Below, one piece after another: positions 39,184-47,552 of a DNA stretch of 51,440 nucleotides (its first letter is position 1; each line of letters opens with the position of its first letter). This stretch comes from Acidilobaceae archaeon. GTDB taxonomy: Archaea; Thermoproteota; Thermoprotei_A; Sulfolobales; Acidilobaceae. Under the pieces are notes generated by a model. That model did no database searches and was not told where the DNA came from. It worked only from the letters and a program-made list of their open reading frames with translations. Position numbers and translations under genes: made by a program. The stretch spans positions 1-51,440 of the forward strand of contig JALWEI010000006.1 in NCBI GenBank assembly GCA_027014125.1, written 5' to 3'.

Positions 39184-41715
39184 ATGGGCTTGGGCTGGAG
39201 GCGGCCCCTCATAGTCTTCATCCTGGCGTCTCTGGTAGTGGACCTCGCCTACATCCTGGGGGCCGTTGATGTCGTTGATACTGACAAGTACTTCCTGGGC
39301 GTGTGGTGGGTGCCGTGGACGTACCTGGAGGCCGCCTTCAGCCCCTACTCCCCCGATTACATGGGGATCCTGAAGTTCAACTACCACCCCTCCGAGCCCA
39401 TAGTTATGCTCGTGTATACAATCACCGGCTTGGCCGGCATCCACGCTACCCTTGTTATACCATTCCTCCTCCACCTGAGCCTCATGGTGGGGATGTACAC
39501 CCTCCTCTCCCGGCTGGTTGACAGGGAGCCAGTGAGGATCCTGGGCTCCCTCGCGTACGGGCTTAACCCTGTAGCCTCTGCATACTACGTGGCAACCCCC
39601 ATAGCGTTCCTGCCAGCCCTCCTACCAGTGATGGTGGCCTTCATAATTGACCTTGCAATGGGCCAGTCTAGGAGGGCCTGCTTTAAGGCGGGCCTTGCAG
39701 CTGGGTTCACCGTTAGTATGCACTACTCCTTCGCACCCCTGGCAGCTGGGATGGCTGGGGTAGCGGGGCTCTACGCGCTGGCCTACTCGCCGGATAGGCG
39801 TAGGGCCCTGAAGACCCTCATCCTGGCGGCCCTGGTGGCCCTCGCGGCCATGGCCCCTACGCTGATCCACCTTTCTATAGTACACTTCGTCGGCCCGGAC
39901 AAGCAGCTAAACTACCTCTCCCAGGGCCTAGACCCCGAGTCTGTAGCCAATGACATCAGGTACTGCTATAGCATTAACGCGACTGGCGTTGTTAGCCTAA
40001 CCTGGGATCCGTGCCACAAGCAGACCCGTACAACCTACAACGATAACCCCCTGGGGCTACTCCACATACCCCTGGCCCTAGCCACTCTATCCCTAGCAGC
40101 GCTCATCCCAAGGCTTAGGGGGCCCAAGCTGCTTGCGGGGGCTGCGTGGGCCTCGACTGTGCTTGCAGCTTCATACGCATCCATACTCTTCATACACTCT
40201 CTCGGCCCGGCATTCTCTGGGAACATACTAGTCGTGGCGCTCAGGTCTCCTATTAAGCTGAGGCTCGCCGCCGAGCTGGCTCTGATCACGGGATCCACAA
40301 TTCTTATCGGCCTCCTGCTCAGCTCCAGGAGGAGGCTCCTGGGCCTAGCTCTAGCATGGATCTTGGTCCTCTCCATGGCTGGGATTATGGCTCCCTATAT
40401 AGCTGATACCGTCTCGATGGAGACCTATAACCCTGCTAACCCTGCCCTGGTTAGGCTATACGAGGAGGGCGCCCTGGAGCCCGGGGTTAGGGGGCTCATA
40501 GTGCCTTACACCCATGAGGCTATGCTACATAGCCCACCGGAGATGAGGCTTCTCCCCCTCTCCCCTAGGCCGCCAGTGGTCGGATACATAGACTCATCGT
40601 ACCGGGCTGGGACCCTGCCCTACGCTCTCGAGGCCCTGGGCGCTGGAAGGATTGTTGTTCTTGATCAGGGGCCTGGTGAGAGGTCCTTCTATGACGTGGC
40701 ACTGTCTCAAGGCGTCGATCCTAGTAGGGTTGTTGATATGCTTGTGTCCTCGGGCGTGTATAGGCTTGCTGGGGCTGGCGATGGCTTCTGGGTCTTCACG
40801 GGTAGGGGTGGCTTGCTGGATAGCTACGGGGAGGTGTTCGTGGTTCCTAGGCCTAGTATGGTGTGGCTATCTGCGTACCTCCTCAACACTACCGGGTACA
40901 TCCCTACTATATCCCAGAGCCCGGGCCTGATGGGGTATCTAAGCCCCGATAGGGCATACATGGTCTCCACGATCGACCTGGGCCCGTCCAGCGGGGATTA
41001 TACTAGGGTCTATGGGGGCCACCTCTTCGTCTATACAACCCCCGTCGACGGGTGGAATGCACCCAGGCTGGGAGCCAGCAAGGTCGTCAGTGTCTCCGGG
41101 GGTATGCGTGTGGAGGTGGCCCGGGGTGTGGAGATGCTGGTGTCCGTACCCCCGGCTCATTATAGGCTTGAGGCAGTGGATTCCAGTGGTGCCACAGTGC
41201 TCATTGTAGAATCTGGATCCTCGGGGATAACTTGTACTACCCCCGGGGGCACCGTTGAGGGGTCTTGGGGCCAGCTTGGGCTGAGCTATAGTGGGGGCAA
41301 GGTGAATGTTGGGGTTGGCGGGTTGTCTTGCGCGGCCGAGGCTAGCGGCGTGCTTAGGGTGTACCTGGAGGCTGTGGATGACGGTGTTAGGGTGGTGGCT
41401 TCTGGGAGGGTCTATGGCCCTGTGTACCATGCTGTAGCCGTGGATGGGTGGAGGGTCCTGGTTTACAGGGTTGCCTATAACAGCCTCTATAGGCTCGCTG
41501 GCGTGGAGGCTGGCGGCGGGGAGCCAATCCTGGTTGACGGGTTTGGGAATGCCTGGTTCTACCGGGGTGGGGAGCCTGTGGTGGTTGAGCCCCTCTCCAG
41601 GCTATACCTGGCCGTGGGCGCTGTTACCTGGCTACTATTCTACCCCCTCGCGGCCATCGTGGCCGTGGGACGGGTTAAAGGCTTAAACCGCGTCTTGGCC
41701 CACCGCCGTGGCTAG
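39184..41715 (+). CDS. Large multi-spanning membrane protein, possible GT-C glycosyltransferase
   Basis: The protein has about 843 residues from the ATG at 39184 (a GTG at 39133 is in frame). A TATA-like TTATTATC at about 39149-39156 favours the ATG. The first half has about 10-12 hydrophobic spans. After the first span comes an extracellular loop with acidic residues (VDVVDTDKYF, YSPDYMG), as in GT-C enzymes that use lipid-linked sugars. Residues about 410-800 form a soluble beta-rich extracytoplasmic domain, and one last helix (LAVGAVTWLLFYPLAAIVAVG) ends the protein. The fold assignment is tentative. It is followed 17 bases later by an anchored protein gene. Confidence 0.65.
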   Translation: MGLGWRRPLIVFILASLVVDLAYILGAVDVVDTDKYFLGVWWVPWTYLEAAFSPYSPDYMGILKFNYHPSEPIVMLVYTITGLAGIHATLVIPFLLHLSLMVGMYTLLSRLVDREPVRILGSLAYGLNPVASAYYVATPIAFLPALLPVMVAFIIDLAMGQSRRACFKAGLAAGFTVSMHYSFAPLAAGMAGVAGLYALAYSPDRRRALKTLILAALVALAAMAPTLIHLSIVHFVGPDKQLNYLSQGLDPESVANDIRYCYSINATGVVSLTWDPCHKQTRTTYNDNPLGLLHIPLALATLSLAALIPRLRGPKLLAGAAWASTVLAASYASILFIHSLGPAFSGNILVVALRSPIKLRLAAELALITGSTILIGLLLSSRRRLLGLALAWILVLSMAGIMAPYIADTVSMETYNPANPALVRLYEEGALEPGVRGLIVPYTHEAMLHSPPEMRLLPLSPRPPVVGYIDSSYRAGTLPYALEALGAGRIVVLDQGPGERSFYDVALSQGVDPSRVVDMLVSSGVYRLAGAGDGFWVFTGRGGLLDSYGEVFVVPRPSMVWLSAYLLNTTGYIPTISQSPGLMGYLSPDRAYMVSTIDLGPSSGDYTRVYGGHLFVYTTPVDGWNAPRLGASKVVSVSGGMRVEVARGVEMLVSVPPAHYRLEAVDSSGATVLIVESGSSGITCTTPGGTVEGSWGQLGLSYSGGKVNVGVGGLSCAAEASGVLRVYLEAVDDGVRVVASGRVYGPVYHAVAVDGWRVLVYRVAYNSLYRLAGVEAGGGEPILVDGFGNAWFYRGGEPVVVEPLSRLYLAVGAVTWLLFYPLAAIVAVGRVKGLNRVLAHRRG

Positions 41716-41732
41716 GGTTTAGGTGTTAAGGG

Positions 41733-42872
41733 GTGAATGCGAGGCTGGTTATACTTGCCCTGGCTATCCTAGCCGTTGGCCTCGCCTCCTACGTGCTCCT
41801 TGGTGGCGAGGAGGATACTGGCTCGTGGTTCATAGACCTGGGTGAGGGCGAGAGGCTCCTCGACGAGCCGATCCCGTATATAGTCGATGGTAGAAGCGTA
41901 TACCTTGTCGTCACGAGCTCCCGGGTTGTGGTTATTGACGCCCTAGACGGCTCGGTGGTCTCCGAGACCCGGCTGGAGGGCGTGAATGCCGGCCTGGGCC
42001 ATAGGCTTGAGCCCCTGGAGGTGTATGTGGGCAAGCATAGCGGCGGCACCCTGGACATCTATAGGATCTACCTGGACGGCCTGGAGCCCAGGATTGAGGG
42101 GCCCATACTAGGCGGTGTGAACCTGTGGAGCAGCTTCTCCGAGAGGGGGCTTTGGACAGCAACTAATGACAGCCTTCTATTCTACCCCCTCCCAGGCCTG
42201 GAGCCTGTTAGGGTTGAGAGTCCCCTCCCCTTCAGCGATCCCATCTCCGTGTCGGCCCACAGTATTGGCCCCTTCGACACCGTCTCCCTGGTGCTCAAGA
42301 ACGCTTCAAGCTTTACCGTGATAGTTGATATGACTAGTGGCCCCGAGCCGGTGGCCGTGTTGAGGGGCTATGTTGTAGCCGACACGATATCCTCTGAAAG
42401 GGGCTTCTTCCTTGCCGCCGTGTCATATAGCGGGGATAACATTGCAGAGTACAGCATTGAGTATATCATAGATGTCATCCAGCTGGAGGACGACGGGAGG
42501 CCTAGGACCTTCTATAGCCTGAGCCATAGGAACGCTGTAAACTACCCCCCGGCGGTGGAGTTCTACACAGATCCCCTCTACCTGGCCCTCCTCTCCGTGG
42601 GCCCCAAGTCTAGGACCGGGAACTTCTCGGGGACCGACCCAGCCGTGGTTATAGTGGAGAGGGACGGCGACACCGTGGCTTTACAGTACCTAGCCGACCT
42701 GACCGGGGGCCTGCCCCCGAAGACCCTGTGGACCCCCTACACAGGCCTGGCCAACCCTATAGACTTTGACGGGGACGGCCTGGTTGATGTGCTGGCTAGT
42801 ATGAGGCTGTATGAGGGGGATGAGTGGAGGATCAGGCTGGTCCACCTGGAGATGCCTCCCCCGGGCGGGTAG
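41733..42872 (+). CDS. N-terminally anchored beta-propeller-like extracytoplasmic protein
   Basis: This 379-residue protein starts with a GTG at 41733. One hydrophobic helix (about 4-22, RLVILALAILAVGLASYVL) precedes an ectodomain with repeated short beta blades (YIVDGRSVYLVVTSSRVVVIDALDGSVVSETR is PQQ/WD-like). It ends with DFDGDGLVDVLASM, which matches FG-GAP/dockerin-like calcium loops (DxDxDG). It probably works outside the cell with the large membrane protein encoded 17 bases upstream. No exact family was recognised. Confidence 0.7.
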   Translation: MNARLVILALAILAVGLASYVLLGGEEDTGSWFIDLGEGERLLDEPIPYIVDGRSVYLVVTSSRVVVIDALDGSVVSETRLEGVNAGLGHRLEPLEVYVGKHSGGTLDIYRIYLDGLEPRIEGPILGGVNLWSSFSERGLWTATNDSLLFYPLPGLEPVRVESPLPFSDPISVSAHSIGPFDTVSLVLKNASSFTVIVDMTSGPEPVAVLRGYVVADTISSERGFFLAAVSYSGDNIAEYSIEYIIDVIQLEDDGRPRTFYSLSHRNAVNYPPAVEFYTDPLYLALLSVGPKSRTGNFSGTDPAVVIVERDGDTVALQYLADLTGGLPPKTLWTPYTGLANPIDFDGDGLVDVLASMRLYEGDEWRIRLVHLEMPPPGG

Positions 42873-42981
42873 CCCTGTCTTCACATGAGGATAGGTACGA
42901 CCACAATTTAGGCCCCAGGCCTCCACGGCCTGTATAACAGTATTAAGGCGTAGGAGCGTATATGTGCTGGAGGGGGTTTAG

Positions 42982-44052
42982 GTGGCGGTTAGGCTTAGGA
43001 ACCTGCCCCAGGTGCCTGAGAAGTACCTTCCCATGTACGAGAGGATGTACAAGCAGAAGTACCACTTCGTTGGCCGCCATACAGTGGTGAAGAAGTGCTA
43101 CTGGACACATAAGGCCATGGTGGAGGGGAGGCACTGCTACAAGTGCAAGTTCTACGGGATCGAGAGCCACAGGGACATACAGATGAGCCCCGCCGCCCTC
43201 TGGTGCTGGAACGCCTGCCTCCACTGCTGGAGGATCAGGCCCCAGGACCTGGGCGTGGATATGGATGAGACGAAGATGCCCTTCTACGACGACCCCAAGA
43301 TGCTTGTTGACGAGCTGATAAAGGTGCACAAGAAGCTCATGAGCGGCTACAAGGGGCACCCCAAGGTCGACCCCAAGATGCTGGAGGAGGCAATGAACCC
43401 GGTACACGTCACCATGAGCCTCACCGGGGAGCCAACGCTCTACGAGCTCCTGGGCGACCTGATAAAGGAGATCCACAAGAGGGGTATGACAACCTTCATA
43501 GTCACCCGCGGGGTTAGGCCCGACGTCCTCGCAAGGCTGGACGAGGAGCCCAGCCAGCTCTATGTTAGTATAGAGGCGTGGGATAAGAAGAGCTACAACT
43601 ACTTCACCAGGCCCCTAGTACCCAGGGCCTGGGAGCTGACGTGGGAGACCTTCGAGATAATGCCCAGCTTCACCAACCCCACCGCCATAAGGATCACCCT
43701 AGTCAGGGGGTTCAACGACCACGAGGAGGCCCTGAAGGGCTTCGCCAGGATCATAGAGACGGCCCAGCCCACATACGTGGAGGTGAAGAGCTACATGTGG
43801 GTGGGCGCGAGCAGGGAGAGGCTATCCAAGTCAAACATGGCCCGCCACGACCAGGTCAGGGACTTCACTAGGAGGCTCTCCGAGCTGACCGGGTACCCGA
43901 TAATAGGGGAGAGCAAGAGCAGCAGGGTAGTACTGCTGAGCAGGATACCCAAGCCGATCAGGCTCGGGAAGGGGTGCCCCAAGGGGCTAGACACACCAGA
44001 GCCCGAGGCTCCCGGGGAGTATGACGAGTACGACCCCGACGTTATGCCCTAG
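42982..44052 (+). CDS. taw1: 4-demethylwyosine synthase Taw1 (TYW1)
   Basis: This 356-residue radical SAM enzyme makes the tricyclic wyosine base at position 37 of tRNA-Phe from m1G and pyruvate. The radical SAM motif is C75-WNA-C79-LH-C82, followed by VHVTMSLTGEPTLYELLG and later blocks (RGFNDHEEALKGFARI, VEVKSYMWVGASRERL). The extra cluster uses three cysteines in studied homologues. Here C39 and C52 are present, but the third, normally in an SHRC motif, is Asp65 (SHRDIQM), while an additional Cys55 appears (CYKC). The start is a GTG at 42982, with a weak TATA (GTATAACAG) upstream. Confidence 0.93.
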   Translation: MAVRLRNLPQVPEKYLPMYERMYKQKYHFVGRHTVVKKCYWTHKAMVEGRHCYKCKFYGIESHRDIQMSPAALWCWNACLHCWRIRPQDLGVDMDETKMPFYDDPKMLVDELIKVHKKLMSGYKGHPKVDPKMLEEAMNPVHVTMSLTGEPTLYELLGDLIKEIHKRGMTTFIVTRGVRPDVLARLDEEPSQLYVSIEAWDKKSYNYFTRPLVPRAWELTWETFEIMPSFTNPTAIRITLVRGFNDHEEALKGFARIIETAQPTYVEVKSYMWVGASRERLSKSNMARHDQVRDFTRRLSELTGYPIIGESKSSRVVLLSRIPKPIRLGKGCPKGLDTPEPEAPGEYDEYDPDVMP

Positions 44053-44116
44053 CCCCGAGGGGCCCTGCCGCGGCCATACACCTACTTATATTCATCCCTC
44101 CATATCTGCAACCAGT

Positions 44117-44127
44117 CAATATAAAAT
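44117..44127 (+). promoter_or_regulatory. TATA box before the PadR unit
   Basis: AATATAAAAT around 44117-44127 predicts transcription from about 44147. That is just before a GGGGGCG site and the ATG of the 22-codon leader frame at 44166. A weaker TTATATT is at about 44093. Confidence 0.5.
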
Positions 44128-44165
44128 CCGTAATAACCATACACCACCCCATCGCGGGGGCGCCA

Positions 44166-44234
44166 ATGAGGACCAACCTCGTCACCGAAACGGTGGGGAG
44201 TGCGCCGGAATCCGAGGCGCTGAGAGGTGTGTAG
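44166..44234 (+). CDS. Possible 22-residue leader peptide upstream of the PadR gene
   Basis: An ATG at 44166, with a GGGGGCG site 7 bases upstream and a well-placed TATA box, opens a 22-codon frame (MRTNLVTETVGS... to GV). It ends in TAG four bases before the GTG at 44239 that may start the PadR protein. The frame differs from that of PadR. It could be a translated leader coupling expression, or simply chance. An inverted repeat CACCGAAACGGTG lies inside it. Confidence 0.35.
   Translation: MRTNLVTETVGSAPESEALRGV
44183..44195. promoter_or_regulatory. Inverted repeat CACCGAAACGGTG upstream of PadR
   Basis: A perfect 5-base-arm palindrome (CACCG/CGGTG, AAA spacer) lies about 45 bases before the PadR start and about 35 bases after the predicted transcription start. 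PadR proteins often bind their own promoter, so this is a candidate operator. No second copy was noticed at the sugar transporter. Confidence 0.4.
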
Positions 44235-44238
44235 AAGG

Positions 44239-44559
44239 GTGATAGGGAAGCTGCCAACCAGGATGCTGAAGGGGATAACGGTAGGGAGCCTCTGGATGTA
44301 CGTCCTAGCCCTCCTGGAGGGGCGGCCCTCGTATCCCTACGAGGCGAGGAAGCTGATCAAGGAGAAGTTCGGCTTCGAGCCGCCGATCGTCACCCTCTAC
44401 ACAACATTCTATAGGCTAGAGAGGGAGGGCTTCATAAAGAAGGAGGAGGGGGGCCACTACGTCTTATCCGAGAAGGGTAGGGAGGCGCTCAGGGAGGCTA
44501 TAACGCTCCTCAGGGAGATCGCCAGGAAGCTGGAGGAGGTGGCCAGCCAGCCCCGGTAA
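44239..44559 (+). CDS. PadR family winged-helix transcriptional regulator
   Basis: The protein has about 106 residues from the GTG at 44239; a GTG at 44227 and an ATG at 44263 are alternatives. The PadR pattern is clear: MYVLALLEGRPSYPYEARKLIKEKFGFEPPIVTLYTTFYRLEREGFI (helix-turn-helix and start of wing), GHYVLSEKGREAL and a C-terminal dimerisation helix. It lies about 190 bases upstream of the sugar-binding protein gene on the same strand and is the obvious candidate regulator of that transporter. Confidence 0.9.
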   Translation: MIGKLPTRMLKGITVGSLWMYVLALLEGRPSYPYEARKLIKEKFGFEPPIVTLYTTFYRLEREGFIKKEEGGHYVLSEKGREALREAITLLREIARKLEEVASQPR

Positions 44560-44594
44560 CACCAGGCTTCTAGCGAATCAGTACCGGTACATAT

Positions 44595-44624
44595 GTTACA
44601 TTCATCCTACCGGCTACGTGTAAC
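44595..44624. promoter_or_regulatory. Inverted repeat GTTACA-N18-TGTAAC upstream of the sugar ABC operon
   Basis: Two 6-base arms have centres 24 bp apart (about two helical turns). They lie 100-130 bases upstream of the sugar-binding protein's TATA box, right after the PadR stop. They could be a paired operator, or the PadR 3' end structure. Arms this short can occur by chance. Confidence 0.25.
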
Positions 44625-44721
44625 GGCTTAAGGTGCTGAGTATATTTGTATCGGCCCGGCTTCTACGGTTTAGCCATATGCCTACAGATTCTAGAAAACC
44701 CATTTAAATGCTAGCCCCTTC

Positions 44722-44737
44722 TAATATATTTAATATA
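44722..44737 (+). promoter_or_regulatory. TATA box of the sugar ABC operon
   Basis: TAATATATTTAATATA is the strongest AT block before the operon. Its spacing predicts a start at about 44753, exactly at the GTG chosen for the binding protein. Since it lies inside the longer reading frame that begins at 44708, that longer start is unlikely. Confidence 0.6.
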
Positions 44738-44752
44738 GGGGTGAATTGTGAA

Positions 44753-46600
44753 GTGAGGCCAAAAAGAATACTAGCGGCGATGCTACTGGTCGCACTGTTC
44801 ATCCTACCCGCCGCCTCAGCAGGGCTGGGCATCATTGCTAGCAGCGCCGCCCCAGGCCTAACCGGGGACTTCAGGACCGACGTGGTCAACCTAGGCAAGT
44901 ATCTGGAGGGTAAGGGCGTCAACGAGGTTAAGTTCAGCGTTATGGCTGCTGGGGATCCCAATAGCGTTCTGAGGATGTATGGTATAGTGGAGGGCGCCGC
45001 CAAGATAAACAAGATCTGGGAGGAGGAGGGCATAAACGTTAGGATTAAGATAGATACTATCTGGGAGCCCGACTTCAAGAAGCAGTTCGATAACTTCGTC
45101 GCCCAGTACGAGCTAGGGCAGAACGGCGACTTCTTCGTCAACAGCTACGTCTACATAGCCACACTCGTCAACGATGACAGGCTCCTAGACATAACTGACT
45201 GGGTAAAGGCGTACTGGGACACAGTGTTCAGCGACTTCTACAAGCCACTAATGGAGGCGGCCCAGTACAAGGGCAAGTACTATGCCATCCCCCAGGACAC
45301 CGAGGCCAGGCCCTTATACATAAGGAAGGATGTAGCCGCATGCATGGGCTGGAACCTGGAGGGCCTAGATGAGAAGGTCAAGGCCGGTGAGTTCACCTGG
45401 AAGGACGTCTACATGAAGGCCAAGGAGGCAGTTGACAAGAGATGCTCCAAGTGGGGCCTCATACACAGGAAGGGCAGCGCCCACCCAGACCTAATACAGT
45501 TCATATTCGCCTTCGGAGGAACCCTCTACAACCCACAGACTGGGAAGCTAGTTGTTGACAGGGAGGCAGTGTACAAGTGGCTGGCGACCGAGAAGGCGTT
45601 CGCAGACGCCAACCTCCTGCCAAGGGACATACTGGAGTGGGACTGGGCAACCCAGATACACCCGACCATAGTAGGCGAGAAGGGCACGCTCTTCGACATA
45701 GGAGGCACATGGTACTGGACCGAGTGGCAGACCAAGGACTACTACCAGGACCCGAAGACCGGGGAGAAGAGGCCCCTAACCCCACAGGAGGTCCAGGAGA
45801 AGTTCTACTACACCCTGTTCCCGGCCGGCGAGCCTGGCAAGGACCCGGTGACCCTGAGCCAGCCATTCATGTGGATGATAGCAGCCAACGCTGGCAAGGA
45901 CAACCCTGGCTACGATGACCCCGAGATGAGGGATGCCTACCAGAAGCTGGCGTTCCTCATAGTAGTAGGGGCCAGCGACCCGGAGATCAACGCTATACAC
46001 AGTATCATAAGCGCCCACGTCCCCGTCAGGAAGGCCGCCGCGGCTCTGCTGGAGGATGAGCAGTGGATACAGAAGCTGAGGAGCCTAGACCTAGACCTGA
46101 CGGAGGAGACCAAGAATGCTATAAGGGAGATAGTGGCCAAGACCGCTGACCCGATCAACATCAAGTTCCTGGCCAGCGTGAGCTACATGCTAGACTACAC
46201 CAAGCTAGCCCCGAGCCACCCGTACTACAGCAAGCTAGCTGGAGTATTCAAGGACGCCGTGGACAGGGTGCTCAAGGGCCAGTCAAGCCCTGAGGACGCG
46301 ATCAAGTACATAGAGAACAAGGTCAAGGCCGACCCCGACCTGAGGGGCAACGTGGAGTTCAAGGGAACAATACCCAAGGGATGGAAGCTAGTCGAGGAGA
46401 CGAAGCCAGCGGAGACAAAGACTGAGGCCCAGCAGACACAGGCACAGGAGACCCAGCAGGCAACAGAGCAGGCACAGGAGACAATGGAGGAGACCGCCAC
46501 GGGCCAGGCTGAGGAGGAGGGCGGCTTCCCAACAGCACTACTAGCCATAGTAGTAATCATAGTGATAGCGGCTGCCGCGTACTTCCTGCTGAGGAAGTAG
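44753..46600 (+). CDS. Sugar ABC transporter substrate-binding protein, C-terminally anchored
   Basis: The protein has about 615 residues from the leaderless GTG at 44753 (opening RPKRILAAMLLVALFILPAASAG, a signal peptide). The body matches the maltose/trehalose-type extracellular solute-binding family (NKIWEEEGINVRIKID, YAIPQDTEARPLYIRKDV, LIHRKGSAHPDLIQFIFAFGGTLYN, GTLFDIGGTWYWTEWQ). It is long for the family. A Gln/Glu/Thr-rich linker (about 545-590) leads to a final membrane helix (PTALLAIVVIIVIAAAAYFLL) with RK, the same plan as the Thr-rich surface protein at 20505. It captures sugar for the two permeases encoded next. Confidence 0.9.
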   Translation: MRPKRILAAMLLVALFILPAASAGLGIIASSAAPGLTGDFRTDVVNLGKYLEGKGVNEVKFSVMAAGDPNSVLRMYGIVEGAAKINKIWEEEGINVRIKIDTIWEPDFKKQFDNFVAQYELGQNGDFFVNSYVYIATLVNDDRLLDITDWVKAYWDTVFSDFYKPLMEAAQYKGKYYAIPQDTEARPLYIRKDVAACMGWNLEGLDEKVKAGEFTWKDVYMKAKEAVDKRCSKWGLIHRKGSAHPDLIQFIFAFGGTLYNPQTGKLVVDREAVYKWLATEKAFADANLLPRDILEWDWATQIHPTIVGEKGTLFDIGGTWYWTEWQTKDYYQDPKTGEKRPLTPQEVQEKFYYTLFPAGEPGKDPVTLSQPFMWMIAANAGKDNPGYDDPEMRDAYQKLAFLIVVGASDPEINAIHSIISAHVPVRKAAAALLEDEQWIQKLRSLDLDLTEETKNAIREIVAKTADPINIKFLASVSYMLDYTKLAPSHPYYSKLAGVFKDAVDRVLKGQSSPEDAIKYIENKVKADPDLRGNVEFKGTIPKGWKLVEETKPAETKTEAQQTQAQETQQATEQAQETMEETATGQAEEEGGFPTALLAIVVIIVIAAAAYFLLRK

Positions 46601-46610
46601 GTGCCCAAAC

Positions 46611-47552
46611 TTGGCTAGGAGGGGTAGGCAAGCCCTCTTTTTTCTCCTTCCCATGCTTATACTAGTTGTGGCCTTCTACATCCTGCCCCTAATCCTCACA
46701 GCCTGGATAAGCTTCACGCCCCTAACCAACTGGAGGGTCAGGGACCAGCTCGACGACTTCGTCGGTCTGGAGAACTACGTCAACCTCTATTACCTTGCAA
46801 GGTACGACCCCGACTTCCATAAGGTTCTACAGACAACCCTGGTATTCGTCACGTTCACCCTCTTCATAAACGTAGTTGGGGGCCTGGTGCTGGCTATACT
46901 CACCTACCTGATCGACGAGAGGATATCCCTAGCCTACAGGCTGCTATGGCTGCTGCCAAGGATGACCCCCCTGGCCGTCTTCGGCCTGTTATGGTACTAC
47001 TTCTTCTACGGCGGCCCCCAGGGGACCCTCAACTCGTTCCTCCTCAAGCTGGGGGTTATAGATGAGCCGGTTAGGTGGGGCACCGACCCTGCTATGCTAC
47101 CCTACTCTGCGTGGGCTATCATAGTGTTCGTGAACGGGCTGGTGGGGGTAAGCTACGGCATGATCATATTCTACTCTGCATTCAAGAACATACCCAGGGA
47201 GCTGATTATAGCTGCTAGGGTTGACGGGGCCAGGACCTGGGAGGTTATACGCCACATACTCGTTCCCATGGTAAGGTGGCACATAGTATTCGTCACCGTG
47301 TGGCAGCTGCTTAGCCTGATAACAAGCTACACCCACCTATTCGTCCTGGTCCAGTGGAGTGTCGTGGATAAGTGGTATGGCACCACCCTGGCCCTCTACG
47401 TGTTCAACACTGCGTTCTTCGACGTGAAGAACCAGGGCTTCGCGGCTGCGGCGGCCGTGATCCTCGTGATCATAGGCAGTATCCTCGGCCTTGTCACGCT
47501 CAGGATCATGAGGTTTAGCCAGATGATATCCCCGCCCCGGGGTGATATATGA
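46611..47552 (+). CDS. Sugar ABC transporter permease (MalF-like)
   Basis: This 313-residue protein has six hydrophobic spans and begins with a TTG at 46611. The EAA loop that contacts the ATPase is PRELIIAARVDGARTWEVIRHILVPMV. It lies 10 bases after the binding-protein gene. Its stop overlaps the next permease start (ATGA), so the two subunits are translationally coupled. Substrate: a sugar or oligosaccharide. Confidence 0.92.
   Translation: MARRGRQALFFLLPMLILVVAFYILPLILTAWISFTPLTNWRVRDQLDDFVGLENYVNLYYLARYDPDFHKVLQTTLVFVTFTLFINVVGGLVLAILTYLIDERISLAYRLLWLLPRMTPLAVFGLLWYYFFYGGPQGTLNSFLLKLGVIDEPVRWGTDPAMLPYSAWAIIVFVNGLVGVSYGMIIFYSAFKNIPRELIIAARVDGARTWEVIRHILVPMVRWHIVFVTVWQLLSLITSYTHLFVLVQWSVVDKWYGTTLALYVFNTAFFDVKNQGFAAAAAVILVIIGSILGLVTLRIMRFSQMISPPRGDI

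Noticed and set aside
44708-44752. Upstream ATG start of the sugar-binding protein
   Set aside because: The added codons contain the operon's TATA box and break the normal signal peptide layout, so the GTG at 44753 fits better.
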